A stretch of DNA of 32,176 nucleotides, from contig CAZTIH010000015.1 in assembly GCA_964613675.1 (NCBI GenBank), positions 1 through 32,176 of the forward strand, in the 5' to 3' direction. This DNA is from DAIUCA01 sp964613675. GTDB taxonomy: Bacteria; Pseudomonadota; Gammaproteobacteria; Competibacterales; Competibacteraceae. The notes below the pieces were generated by a model. That model was not told where the DNA came from. It did not search any database and saw nothing but the letters and a program-made list of their open reading frames with translations. The position numbers and the translations under genes are program-made. Below, piece by piece: positions 1 to 7,897 of this stretch; the stretch's first letter is position 1, and every line of letters begins with the position of its first letter.

Positions 1-1
1 C

Positions 2-445
2 GCCGCACATTTGGCGGAGCGGTTGTATCCGAGTTTGTCGGGCGGGGAACGCCAGCGCGTACAGTTGGCGCGGGTTTTGGCCCAAATTTGGGAGATGCCT
101 AACGCCGCCCTTCTCCTCGACGAACCCCTAAATCACTTGGATTTAGCCCATCAACATCAGATTTTGCGAAGCGTGCGCACCCTGGCTCGACGAGGCGTGA
201 CGGTGGTTGTGGTGTTGCACGACCTCAATCTGGCGTTGCACTACGCAGATCAATTGCTGCTCTTGCAAGGCGGGAAGTTGGTAGCGTGGGGGGAACCGCA
301 GACGGTCTGTGCCGCCCCTCAACTGTCTAAAGTTTTTGGGTTGCCCCTCGCGCTCCTCCCTCATCCTCATGGAGGCTACTGGGTGTGGCCCGCACAACCT
401 TTGCCCTCTGAAGAGAATTGCGTCGGTACAAGTGAGCTACCCTGA
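2..445 (+). CDS. ABC transporter ATP-binding protein, 3' part (BtuD/FecE-like)
   Basis: This is the C-terminal part of an ATPase that powers an importer for vitamin B12, haem or an iron-siderophore. The reading frame is already open at the window edge, so the true start and Walker A lie upstream. The visible part has the ABC signature LSGGERQRV, a Walker B followed by a D-loop (LLLDEPLNHLDL), and an H-loop histidine in VVLHDLNLALHYAD. The LHDLNLA stretch is typical of the FecE/BtuD/HmuV subfamily of cobalamin and iron-chelate importers. The permease and binding-protein genes are probably just outside the window. The exact substrate cannot be decided from this fragment. The ATPase assignment is sure; the BtuD-like call is an inference. 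Confidence 0.88.
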   Translation, partial: AAHLAERLYPSLSGGERQRVQLARVLAQIWEMPNAALLLDEPLNHLDLAHQHQILRSVRTLARRGVTVVVVLHDLNLALHYADQLLLLQGGKLVAWGEPQTVCAAPQLSKVFGLPLALLPHPHGGYWVWPAQPLPSEENCVGTSELP

Positions 446-461
446 ATATATGTGTGACAAA

Positions 462-481
462 CCCCGCTGTTCAGGGCGGGG
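462..481. terminator. GC-rich hairpin between convergent genes
   Basis: A 6-bp perfect stem (CCCCGC/GCGGGG) with an 8-nt loop lies in the 101-bp gap between the ABC ATPase gene and the convergent amtB. It has no proper T-run on either side; the minus strand shows only GGGGTTTGT. It may be a weak bidirectional terminator. Its look also resembles the subterminal palindromes of IS200/IS605 elements, so an insertion remnant is possible. Confidence 0.4.
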
Positions 482-546
482 AACCCCTTCGTTTAAAGCC
501 AACGTCCCTGTTTTCCATCTACGCCCAGTGAAACCCCTAAAAAGAC

Positions 547-1872
547 TTACTTCGTGGTGTTGTAGGCGATTTCGCCGTGCAGATGAACATCTAAGCCCGT
601 CTGTTCTTCTTCATCTTCCACGCGCAGCCCCATCACCACACTAATTATCGTGGCAATAATGATCGTGCCGACGACCGCTACGCCAATCCCAACGCCAACG
701 CCAATGCATTGAGTCACGAGTATGTTAATGCTGCCCCCGTAAAATAGTCCCGTCGCATCCGCATCAACGGCGGGGTTCGCCAAGAATGCCAATAACAACG
801 CACCCCATAGTCCCCCAACGCCGTGAACCCCAAACGCATCTAAAGAGTCGTCATAGCCCAACGCACTTTTGAGTCGAATAGCGAACAAGCACACGACCGA
901 AACCGTCGAACCCAAAATAATTGCTCCAGTCACATCGACAAACCCCGCCGCCGGCGTAATGGCAACCAATCCCGCGACAATCCCCGTGGCAAAGCCCAAA
1001 GCGGTTGGTTTCCCGTGGAACGCGCTTTCCAACAAAATCCACACCAATGCTGCCGTCGCGCTTGAAACATGGGTTACAACAAAGGCGTTAACGGCAACCC
1101 CATCAGCAGCCAACGCCGATCCCGCATTGAATCCAAACCAGCCAAACCACAAAATTCCCGCCCCAAATAGGGTGAAAGGTAAGTTGTGGGGACGAGGATC
1201 TTCGTTATAAGCAATCTTGCGACGACCTAAGATGATCGCGAGCACCAACGCCGAAAAACCCGAGGAAATGTGGACGACCGTCCCGCCAGCAAAGTCTAAT
1301 TTCCCGATGCTGCCTAAAAAGCCGCCGTCTCCCCACACCATGTAGGCTAAGGGGGCGTACACAAATAAGCTCCACAGTCCCATGAACACCACAAAGCTCG
1401 AAAACTTCATCCGTTCGGCGACCCCCCCAGCAATAATCGCCGGTGTAATGATGGCAAACATCATCTGGAAGACCATAAACAGTTGATGGGGAACGGTGCT
1501 CGCATAATCCGGGCTGGGATCGAGGCCCACGCCGTTCAACATGATCCAGTTCAACCCGCCAATTACCCCAAGGCCCACATTATTGAAGGCGAGGCTGTAC
1601 CCCACGACGACCCAAAGCACTGTAATCAGTCCCATCGCGCTAAACACTTTCATAAACATGTTGAGCGCATTTTTGGAACGCACTAATCCCCCATAAAACA
1701 GGGCAAGCCCCGGGGTCATGAACATGACTAATGCTGCTGAAGTCAGTAACCAGGCCGTATCTGCTGGATTGATCGCCAACGCTTCTTCGGCGTAAACCAA
1801 CGGACTGTTCAACAGGCCCGCCACCATTAACCCTAATAACCACATATAATTCATAGGTTTAAGCACCCACAT
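547..1872 (-). CDS. amtB: Ammonium transporter AmtB
   Basis: Inner-membrane ammonium channel of the Amt/Mep/Rh family. The 441-residue protein has a cleavable signal-like N-terminus (about residues 10-28), followed by the expected run of about 11 hydrophobic helices. Hallmarks include FYGGLVRSKN, FAIITPAIIAGGVAERMKF, and the two pore histidines (His201 in VVHISSGF and His350 in GVHGVGG). No strong Shine-Dalgarno sequence precedes the first ATG. A start at Met7 or Met10 is also possible, but the first ATG leaves a leader of about 30 nt from the predicted sigma-54 start site. It is not paired with a glnK gene here, which is unusual because glnK-amtB is the common arrangement. Nitrogen control is suggested by the -24/-12 promoter and NtrC-like sites upstream. 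Confidence 0.97.
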   Translation of the reverse strand: MWVLKPMNYMWLLGLMVAGLLNSPLVYAEEALAINPADTAWLLTSAALVMFMTPGLALFYGGLVRSKNALNMFMKVFSAMGLITVLWVVVGYSLAFNNVGLGVIGGLNWIMLNGVGLDPSPDYASTVPHQLFMVFQMMFAIITPAIIAGGVAERMKFSSFVVFMGLWSLFVYAPLAYMVWGDGGFLGSIGKLDFAGGTVVHISSGFSALVLAIILGRRKIAYNEDPRPHNLPFTLFGAGILWFGWFGFNAGSALAADGVAVNAFVVTHVSSATAALVWILLESAFHGKPTALGFATGIVAGLVAITPAAGFVDVTGAIILGSTVSVVCLFAIRLKSALGYDDSLDAFGVHGVGGLWGALLLAFLANPAVDADATGLFYGGSINILVTQCIGVGVGIGVAVVGTIIIATIISVVMGLRVEDEEEQTGLDVHLHGEIAYNTTK

Positions 1873-1913
1873 GAAAGGAATAAAAAAAGCAAGCAGTCGA
1901 GATTATTGCTTTT

Positions 1914-1929
1914 AGCAAATGCGATGCCT
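1914..1929 (-). promoter_or_regulatory. Candidate sigma-54 (-24/-12) promoter of amtB
   Basis: Read on the minus strand, the sequence is AGGCATCGCATTTGCT. The consensus is TGGCAC-N5-TTGCW. The invariant GG and GC dinucleotides are present with the required 10-nt spacing. Transcription would start near 1904, about 32 nt before the amtB ATG. The match was made by eye, and no start-site data exist. Confidence 0.7.
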
Positions 1930-2017
1930 AGATTACCGTTAGCTTGCAACACCTTGAATGCACATTAAGTTTAGCGACGAACGCTGCCTTGTCTTGGCGC
2001 GAAATTGCACTGTTTTT

Positions 2018-2054
2018 GCACCAAAAAAGATCTTTTATGCACTAAAAAAGTGCA
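2018..2054. promoter_or_regulatory. NtrC-like enhancer sites upstream of amtB
   Basis: TGCACTAAAAAAGTGCA at 2038-2054 is a perfect inverted repeat with 6-bp arms and a 5-bp spacer. This is the geometry of the NtrC consensus TGCACC-N5-GGTGCA. A half-conserved second copy, TGCACCAAAAAAGATCT, starts exactly 20 bp earlier at 2018, so the two lie on the same helical face. Both are about 115-150 bp upstream of the predicted amtB start site, a normal enhancer distance. They also lie only 24 bp upstream of the radA ATG, so NtrC binding could affect radA. Confidence 0.68.
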
Positions 2055-2077
2055 AAACCGAGTGAAAGTGAACCAAA

Positions 2078-3460
2078 ATGGCGCGAATCAAAACATTATT
2101 TGCTTGTAACGACTGTGGGGCCCAACACCCCAAATGGCTGGGGCAATGTCCCGACTGTGGGGCGTGGAATAGCCTCGAAGAGTTTGTCCCCCCGCCCGTC
2201 GTCCCTAAGCCCAATGCCGCCAATCCCCGTAGTGGGGGATATGCCGGCGTGGCTACTGCAGAAGGGGTTCAATTACTTTCTGAGGTCGTCGCTACCGAAG
2301 AACATCGCATCCCCTGCGGCATTCAAGAACTCGATCGCGTTTTGGGGGGAGGACTTGTCATCGGTTCAGTGGTGCTGATCGGAGGTGATCCCGGAATTGG
2401 CAAATCGACCTTGCTCTTGCAAACCCTCGCTTGGGTCGGACGTCAGCAACGGGTGTTGTATGTGACCGGTGAAGAATCTCCCCAACAGGTGCGTTTACGG
2501 GGACTGCGCTTGGGGGTGGGCGCGGAAGGCGTACGGCTGCTCCCCGAAACCAATATCGACGCCATTCTCCGTGCCGCAGAACAAGAAAAACCCCAAGTGA
2601 TGGTCATTGATTCGGTTCAAACCATTTTTACGGATCGCTTAACCTCGGCGCCGGGGTCGGTATCGCAGATTCGGGAAAGCGCCGCCCAATTGGTGCGTTA
2701 CGCCAAACGGAGCCAAACCGCCCTGTTTCTCGTGGGCCATGTGACGAAAGAAGGGGCCATTGCCGGTCCCCGCGTTCTCGAACACATGGTGGATACGGTG
2801 CTGTACTTCGAGGGCGATCCAGGGAGCCGTTATCGATTGATGCGGGCCGTGAAAAATCGCTTTGGACCGGTGAACGAATTAGGCATCTTCGCGATGACCG
2901 AACGGGGCCTCAAAGAGGTGAACAACCCGTCCGCCATCTTTCTCTCTCGTCACGAAACCCCCGTTGCCGGGAGCGTCATCATGGTCACGCGCGAAGGAAC
3001 ACGACCGTTACTCGTCGAAATTCAAGCCCTTGTTGACAGTAGTCATGGGGGCTATCCGCGCCGCATCACGGTGGGCGTTGAACAAAATCGTCTGGCGATG
3101 CTTCTCGCCATCCTTCATCGCCATGGGGGAATCGCCATGTACGACCAAGATGTGTATGTCAATGCGGTGGGGGGCGTTCGGATCAATGAAACCGCTTCGG
3201 ATCTAGCCGTCCTCATCGCGGCGCTCTCCAGCTATCGCAATCGGTGTGTCCCTCAGGACTTGATCGTGTTTGGGGAAGTCGGGTTAGCCGGGGAAATTCG
3301 ACCCGTGCCCAATGGCGAGGAACGCCTTAAGGAAGCTGTCAAACACGGTTACCGCCAAGCGATTGTGCCCAAGGGAAATGCCCCGCGAAAAGGCGTCGTG
3401 CCTGAACTCGAAATCAGCGCGGTGAGCGGGTTCAGTGAGGTGGTTGATCGCTTGAGTTGA
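2078..3460 (+). CDS. radA: DNA repair protein RadA
   Basis: RadA (Sms) is a hexameric, DnaB-like helicase that drives branch migration during recombinational repair. The 460-residue length is normal. Residues 10-27 form a four-cysteine zinc finger (Cys10, 13, 24, 27). The RecA-like ATPase core follows, with Walker A GDPGIGKST at 103-111 and Walker B around VMVIDSVQT. The RadA-specific KNRFG motif is at 259-263. The C-terminal third is the Lon-protease-like domain that lacks protease activity. The gene starts with ATG directly after the NtrC-like palindrome and is divergent from amtB. It appears monocistronic, since the next gene is 145 bp away and has its own ribosome-binding site. Confidence 0.98.
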   Translation: MARIKTLFACNDCGAQHPKWLGQCPDCGAWNSLEEFVPPPVVPKPNAANPRSGGYAGVATAEGVQLLSEVVATEEHRIPCGIQELDRVLGGGLVIGSVVLIGGDPGIGKSTLLLQTLAWVGRQQRVLYVTGEESPQQVRLRGLRLGVGAEGVRLLPETNIDAILRAAEQEKPQVMVIDSVQTIFTDRLTSAPGSVSQIRESAAQLVRYAKRSQTALFLVGHVTKEGAIAGPRVLEHMVDTVLYFEGDPGSRYRLMRAVKNRFGPVNELGIFAMTERGLKEVNNPSAIFLSRHETPVAGSVIMVTREGTRPLLVEIQALVDSSHGGYPRRITVGVEQNRLAMLLAILHRHGGIAMYDQDVYVNAVGGVRINETASDLAVLIAALSSYRNRCVPQDLIVFGEVGLAGEIRPVPNGEERLKEAVKHGYRQAIVPKGNAPRKGVVPELEISAVSGFSEVVDRLS

Positions 3461-3605
3461 GGGGGGAATAAAATTCATTTCCAATCGCTCCCTGAACCGC
3501 CTCAGTTTTCTGGTTCCCAGTGAGGACTCAGCCCCGATTTAATTGCGTTCCTTTAATTTGGCCAAACCCAATTCATTGTCCACCGTCCACCGAGGAACCT
3601 TATTT

Positions 3606-4346
3606 ATGTCGCTGATTTGGCTATTACTGTTGGCTGTCATGGGGCTATCCCCCGCGTTCGCCCAAGGCTGGAATCCCCGTGATGTCGAGATTCGCGTGAT
3701 CGACGATCGTGGCCGACCGTTCCGCGAGATTTACGCCGCCGATTTAAGTCGCGGCAACGACTATCGGGCCTACATCGAAGCGTTACCCCGTCAACGGTAT
3801 CAAATCGAAGTGCGTAACCACTCCCGTGAGCGGATCGGTCTCGTAATTGCGGTCGATGGCCGTAACATCATTTCGGGGGAAGCGTCGAATTTAACGCCTC
3901 GGGAACGCATGTATGTGTTGGAACCCGGCGGACGTGGACGCTATGAAGGCTGGCGGACGGCCCAAAATCGCGTAAACCGCTTCATTTTCACCCAAGCCGA
4001 CAGTTCTTATGCGGCAGCGTGGGGTGACGAGAGTGCGATGGGCGTGATTGCGGTCGCGGTTTACCCCGAACAGCGGGCGCGTCCTCAACCGCCTTTAGCG
4101 GGGATGCCCTCGCTGCGTTCTGCCCCCGCCGCCCCCGGAACCGGGTTTGGCGAATCCGTAGATTCTCCTTCACGCCAAGTCGAGTTTCGCCCCGAGCAGA
4201 GGGTGGCTTTGCGTTACTTTTACAAATACGAATGGCGGGAAACATTGTGTGATCGTGGATTATTGGATTGTGGCCGTCGCCCGCGCCAAGAAAACCGTTT
4301 TTGGCCAGAGGATTCCGGATTTGCCCCACCCCCTCCTCGTCGGTAA
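3606..4346 (+). CDS. Exported protein of unknown function
   Basis: I do not recognise a named family. I chose the ATG at 3606 over an upstream TTG because AGGAA lies 8 nt before it and because residues 1-19 then form a clean signal peptide ending SPAFA-Q. The mature protein of about 226 residues opens with a beta-rich segment (WNPRDVEIRVIDDRGRPFREI). Next comes a stretch with YQIEVRNHSRERIGLVIAVDG, a GWRT motif near residue 117, SSYAA, and GVIAVAVY, which suggests a compact beta-sandwich domain. The C-terminal 80 residues are proline- and arginine-rich and contain a Cys pair (TLCDRGLLDCG) that could form a disulfide. It is probably periplasmic or exposed on the outer membrane. A strong terminator follows. 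Confidence 0.8.
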   Translation: MSLIWLLLLAVMGLSPAFAQGWNPRDVEIRVIDDRGRPFREIYAADLSRGNDYRAYIEALPRQRYQIEVRNHSRERIGLVIAVDGRNIISGEASNLTPRERMYVLEPGGRGRYEGWRTAQNRVNRFIFTQADSSYAAAWGDESAMGVIAVAVYPEQRARPQPPLAGMPSLRSAPAAPGTGFGESVDSPSRQVEFRPEQRVALRYFYKYEWRETLCDRGLLDCGRRPRQENRFWPEDSGFAPPPPRR

Positions 4347-4377
4347 CCCCGCATCGAGAAAATTAAACGCCTAAACT

Positions 4378-4421
4378 TCGGCACTTTCGCCCTGAATCGG
4401 GAAGACGGTGCCGATTTTTTT
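4378..4421 (+). terminator. Rho-independent terminator after the exported protein gene
   Basis: The arms TCGGCAC (4378-4384) and GTGCCGA (4408-4414) pair over 7 bp and are followed at once by seven T residues. The loop is 23 nt and contains a further CCC/GGG pairing. Placed 32 bp after the stop codon, it separates the exported protein gene from the EAL regulator gene. Confidence 0.8.
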
Positions 4422-4529
4422 CTGTTAAATCATTGGCAATAACTCGCTTGATCTTGCAGTTGGGGCACAATGCGATGTCACATGCCTTCGACTTGCTCGC
4501 TGATCGCCCACTTAGAGAGAACTGTTGTT

Positions 4530-5735
4530 ATGCCCCTGCGCCTGCTCACCATCGACGACGACCCCCACATGGGAAAGCTCACCAGTCGCATCGGTCAACA
4601 AATGGAGTACGTCTGCCGCAGTGTGACCGATCCGCGACATGTGCTCGATACGGTGCGCGAATTTGATCCCACGGTGATTTTGCTCGATCTCCAAATGAGC
4701 GATGTGGATGGCGTGGAGTGGCTACGGCAGTTGGCGGCCCAATCCTGTCGAGCAAGAATTTGCTTGATGAGCGGGGTCGATCATCGAATTTTGCAGACTG
4801 CCAAGCGTTTAGGGGAAGCGTTACAACTCGATATGGGGCCGTTGCTGGCGAAACCCTTTGATCTAGATACCCTGCGAAAATGTCTCGCGCCCATTGCCGC
4901 CGAGCAGGCCTTACCTCTCGTCCACGGTCTGTTGCCTAGCCATGTCATTACCCAGGAAGAGTTGCAACGGGCCATCGACCATCGCCAAATGCAGGTGCGC
5001 TATCAACCCCAGGTCGCATTGACGACCAATAACATCGTCGGGGTCGAGGCGTTGGCGCGCTGGTTACATCCGCAACAGGTCGTTGTGCCGCCTCAGGCCT
5101 TTATCAGTTTGGCCGAGTCCACGGGGCTTATTCATCCACTGACCGATCTGTTGTTGCACCAAATTTGTGCGGACATGGTGCATTGGCCAAAGGCGATGAA
5201 TCACTTACAGATGTCCGTCAACCTCTCGGCGCGGCTCCTCAATGACATCACCTTGCCCGACCGCTTAGCTCATGTGATTACGGGGTATGGTTTGCCGATT
5301 CATCGTTTCACTTGGGAAATTACCGAAACTTGGGCCGTGAATCCGGGGCCAACGAGCTTGGACATCCTAACGCGCTTGCGGATTAAGGGGTTTCAGCTCT
5401 CGATTGACGACTTAGGCACCGGGCATTCCTCCCTCGAACAGCTCTACGCGCTGCCCTACAGCGAACTCAAAATCGACCGTCAGTTTATTGATGCGTGTGT
5501 TCGGAATGGCGAGGCGGCGTTGATTGTGCAGTCGATTATTCAGTTGGGGAGCGGTTTAGGGATTAGTGTAGTCGCGGAGGGAATCGAAGATGCCGAGACC
5601 TACCATTTCTTGCGCCGCTGGCGAGGACTCGTCGGACAGGGCTATCACATCAGTAAACCGCTGATGAATGCGGATTGGTTGACTTGGTTTGACCACTATG
5701 AGGTTTCGGCAACGGGTTGGCCTAAAATCCCCTAA
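4530..5735 (+). CDS. Response regulator with EAL c-di-GMP phosphodiesterase domain
   Basis: Two-component output protein that should hydrolyse cyclic-di-GMP to pGpG when its receiver domain is phosphorylated. Using the ATG at 4530 (GAGAGA upstream) gives 401 residues. The receiver domain (about 1-120) has the acidic pocket Asp9-Asp11, phospho-acceptor Asp53, Ser81 and Lys108. The EAL domain (about 143-390) keeps the metal and catalytic set: Glu173 in VEALARW, Asn231, Glu263, Asp293-Asp294 in DDLGTG, Lys314, Glu350 in VVAEGIED, and Gln370. It should therefore be active and not a degenerate sensor. There is no GGDEF domain, no membrane segment and no adjacent histidine kinase. The domain order resembles that of PvrR/RocR-type regulators. 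Confidence 0.93.
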   Translation: MPLRLLTIDDDPHMGKLTSRIGQQMEYVCRSVTDPRHVLDTVREFDPTVILLDLQMSDVDGVEWLRQLAAQSCRARICLMSGVDHRILQTAKRLGEALQLDMGPLLAKPFDLDTLRKCLAPIAAEQALPLVHGLLPSHVITQEELQRAIDHRQMQVRYQPQVALTTNNIVGVEALARWLHPQQVVVPPQAFISLAESTGLIHPLTDLLLHQICADMVHWPKAMNHLQMSVNLSARLLNDITLPDRLAHVITGYGLPIHRFTWEITETWAVNPGPTSLDILTRLRIKGFQLSIDDLGTGHSSLEQLYALPYSELKIDRQFIDACVRNGEAALIVQSIIQLGSGLGISVVAEGIEDAETYHFLRRWRGLVGQGYHISKPLMNADWLTWFDHYEVSATGWPKIP

Positions 5736-5904
5736 TCGTGATCGCGCGACCTAGAACCCCATAGAACTAACCGCCAATTTCGTCCTATATGGACGCGAGC
5801 GGCTCTTTCGATAGCGATACGGCGTTTTACTTAACTAATTGCATTTTTTGTTGGGTGCACGCTCGAAAAATTTGACCGACCCTATTCCTAATAAAAATAA
5901 ATTG

Positions 5905-5926
5905 CCCGTTATTTCCCCAAAACGGG
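5905..5926 (+). other. Leader hairpin next to a ribosome-binding site
   Basis: CCCGTT (5905-5910) pairs with AACGGG (5921-5926) around a 10-nt loop. The hairpin ends 4 nt before the GAGGAG Shine-Dalgarno of the next gene. It lies in the 210-bp gap after the EAL gene, which also holds a small CGTCC/GGACG hairpin near 5782-5796 but no clear terminator. A role in translation or mRNA stability is possible but unproven. Confidence 0.35.
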
Positions 5927-5945
5927 AGATGAGGAGATTAATGCC

Positions 5946-6524
5946 ATGACCGCCAAAGTCATTCCTTTTCGTCGCCGAACCCCCTATGCACACGGCAGTC
6001 ACGCCCTGCAATTGCCCCCGCCACCTGATCGCGCTGTCTTGGCATGGCGCTGGGCTGTCGCTCACGAAGCGGCCATTATTCGCTTGATGCAACCGCTCAC
6101 CCTCGACGGGCCACCGCATCGAGGCCGCCTGCTTTTGGCTGCACTTTATTTTCAGGGCAGGGAATTCGAGGGCGGTTTACGCTTGGCAACGACCACTGAA
6201 TTGCTCTGGTTGGCTCAACGAGATCACAATCCCCAAGGGCTGAGACAGGCCGTAGCTAAACTCGAATTTTGTGGTACACCGCAGCGACAAGCCCAGTTAT
6301 GGGCGGCCTGGAATCCCTTACGCAACGGCGATCTCGCTTGGCTATCGTTGAGATTGCCTCTGGAGTGGGCGTTGATTGTGGGGGAAGTTCCGATTGAAAC
6401 CCGCCAGCGGATTTTTCAAGGGTTGTGGGCCTATTCCCAAGGGCTTGATTCTTGGACGACACCATTACCGTTTCCGTGGCAGAGCGCCTTGTCTTGCTGG
6501 CTTCCCAGATTGGAATCCCATTGA
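5946..6524 (+). CDS. Conserved-looking protein of unknown function (192 aa)
   Basis: I do not recognise this protein. It is well supported as a gene: ATG with a strong GAGGAG 9 nt upstream, and codon use like its neighbours. It has no signal peptide or membrane segment, so it is probably cytoplasmic. The N-terminus is basic (VIPFRRR) and proline-rich (LPPPPDR). The central part (about residues 55-105) is rich in Leu, Ala, Arg and Gln and is predicted mostly helical. The segment TTTELLWLAQRDHNPQGLRQAVAKLEF could be a helix-turn-helix-like fold, but this is a weak visual impression. Tryptophan is frequent (ten residues). It lies between the EAL regulator gene and zapE with no tight coupling to either. 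Confidence 0.72.
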   Translation: MTAKVIPFRRRTPYAHGSHALQLPPPPDRAVLAWRWAVAHEAAIIRLMQPLTLDGPPHRGRLLLAALYFQGREFEGGLRLATTTELLWLAQRDHNPQGLRQAVAKLEFCGTPQRQAQLWAAWNPLRNGDLAWLSLRLPLEWALIVGEVPIETRQRIFQGLWAYSQGLDSWTTPLPFPWQSALSCWLPRLESH

Positions 6525-6721
6525 TAGAGGTGCGCAAATTGGACTCTAAACTGATGATTATCACCGAGTCCGCTCTAGTTCAACCCACACGCACCACTTC
6601 GACGGGATCGTGGTCGATTCCTCGAACACCCGCAGCCAACGCGCACAATCCCCTTGCATAAACGCTTTTTTTTGCGAACGATTCCCGTCACGATGGGCTG
6701 CCCTTTCAATCCATTCCCCTC

Positions 6722-7813
6722 ATGCCTTACGAACGTTATCGCCAAGATCTCAAACGCTCGGATTTTGTTCACGATCCTGCCCAAGAAGCCGCTATCAAGC
6801 GCCTTCAACACATTTACGATCAACTGGTCACCCCCCCCAAGCCATCGAACCAAAATTGGTTTCAACGCCTCGTGCGACCCCAACCGTCGCTTCCGCCGAT
6901 TAAGGGATTGTATCTTTGGGGGGGCGTGGGTCGGGGAAAAACTTATCTAGTGGATGCCTTTTTCGACGCGTTGCCGTTCCCCGAGAAAAAGCGACTCCAC
7001 TTTCATCGGTTTATGCAGAAAGTCCACGCAGCACTCAAGCATCTCCCCCAACAACCCGACCCGCTAGAACAAGTCGCCCAACGGTTTGCCGAGCAGGCGC
7101 GGGTGATCTGTTTGGACGAATTTTTCGTGACCGACATTACGGATGCGATGATTTTGGCAAAACTGCTGGAGGGCCTATTTGCGCGACGGGTGGTGTTTGT
7201 CGCGACCTCCAATCTCGTCCCCGATCTGCTGTACCAGGATGGCCTTCAACGGGCGCGGTTCTTGCCGGCCATCGAACTCATCAAACGGCACATGGAGGTG
7301 TTCAATTTGGACGGCGGAACCGATTACCGATTGCGTTACCTCGAAAAAGCGGAAATCTACCACTTTCCCCTGGATCCCCGTGCCGAACAAATCCTGGAGG
7401 AGAGTTTTGCGATCTTGGCCCCCGAGCCAGGTGCTTTGGGTGAGGCATTGGAGATTGAGGGGCGGCTTATCCCTACAAGACGGTTAGCGGACAGCGTGGC
7501 GTGGTTTGATTTCTCGGCGCTGTGTGATGGGCCGCGAAGTGCCGCAGATTACATCGAAATCGCTCGGTGTTTTCATACGGTATTGCTCTCGAATATCCCG
7601 ATTTTGGACACCACAATGGATAACCAAGCCCGCCGTTTCCTGACCTTGATCGACGAGTTTTACGACCGCAATGTCAAACTCATCGTCACCGCCGCCGCCG
7701 AGATTCATGGGCTGTATCAGGGCGAAAAGTTGCGGTTTGAGTACGCACGGGTCGTGAGTCGGTTGCAGGAGATGCAGAGCCACGAGTATTTGAGCCGTCG
7801 GCATCTGGCTTAA
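6722..7813 (+). CDS. zapE: Cell division protein ZapE (AFG1-like ATPase)
   Basis: AAA-type P-loop ATPase of the AFG1/ZapE family, which acts on the Z-ring in bacteria and is related to mitochondrial Afg1. The 363-residue length fits. Walker A is GGVGRGKT at 67-74 within LYLWGGVGRGKTYLVD, and Walker B is VICLDEF with Asp132-Glu133. The family segments HFHRFM, FFVTDITDAMIL and TSN are present. The start at 6722 has no strong Shine-Dalgarno sequence, but the N-terminal YxxDL pattern (MPYERYRQDLKR) agrees with the family. A run of eight C residues (6831-6838) lies inside codons 37-40 and does not break the frame. The gap of 84 bp before rapZ holds no visible terminator, so read-through is likely. 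Confidence 0.96.
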   Translation: MPYERYRQDLKRSDFVHDPAQEAAIKRLQHIYDQLVTPPKPSNQNWFQRLVRPQPSLPPIKGLYLWGGVGRGKTYLVDAFFDALPFPEKKRLHFHRFMQKVHAALKHLPQQPDPLEQVAQRFAEQARVICLDEFFVTDITDAMILAKLLEGLFARRVVFVATSNLVPDLLYQDGLQRARFLPAIELIKRHMEVFNLDGGTDYRLRYLEKAEIYHFPLDPRAEQILEESFAILAPEPGALGEALEIEGRLIPTRRLADSVAWFDFSALCDGPRSAADYIEIARCFHTVLLSNIPILDTTMDNQARRFLTLIDEFYDRNVKLIVTAAAEIHGLYQGEKLRFEYARVVSRLQEMQSHEYLSRRHLA

Positions 7814-7897
7814 CGGGCTTGTGGGAAACGCAAGTGGCTTGTCGGCGAAAGCGTCGCGTTGTCGAATGCGCCCATCGCGACCGCCGAAGAGACAATA

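Noticed and set aside
309..644. Plus-strand open frame across the 3' end of the ABC ATPase gene and the end of amtB
   Set aside because: It overlaps two well-supported genes, includes the hairpin, and shows no domain or ribosome-binding site.
6452..6661. 69-codon plus-strand frame after the unknown 192-aa gene
   Set aside because: It overlaps the end of that gene, has no Shine-Dalgarno, and its composition is low-complexity Ser/Thr/Pro. The 197-bp gap before zapE shows no clear gene or terminator.
6831..6838. Run of eight C residues in zapE as a possible phase-variation tract
   Set aside because: Long C and G runs are common throughout this window, for example seven G residues in the large hydrogenase subunit gene. 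The frame is intact, so there is no specific sign of phase variation.
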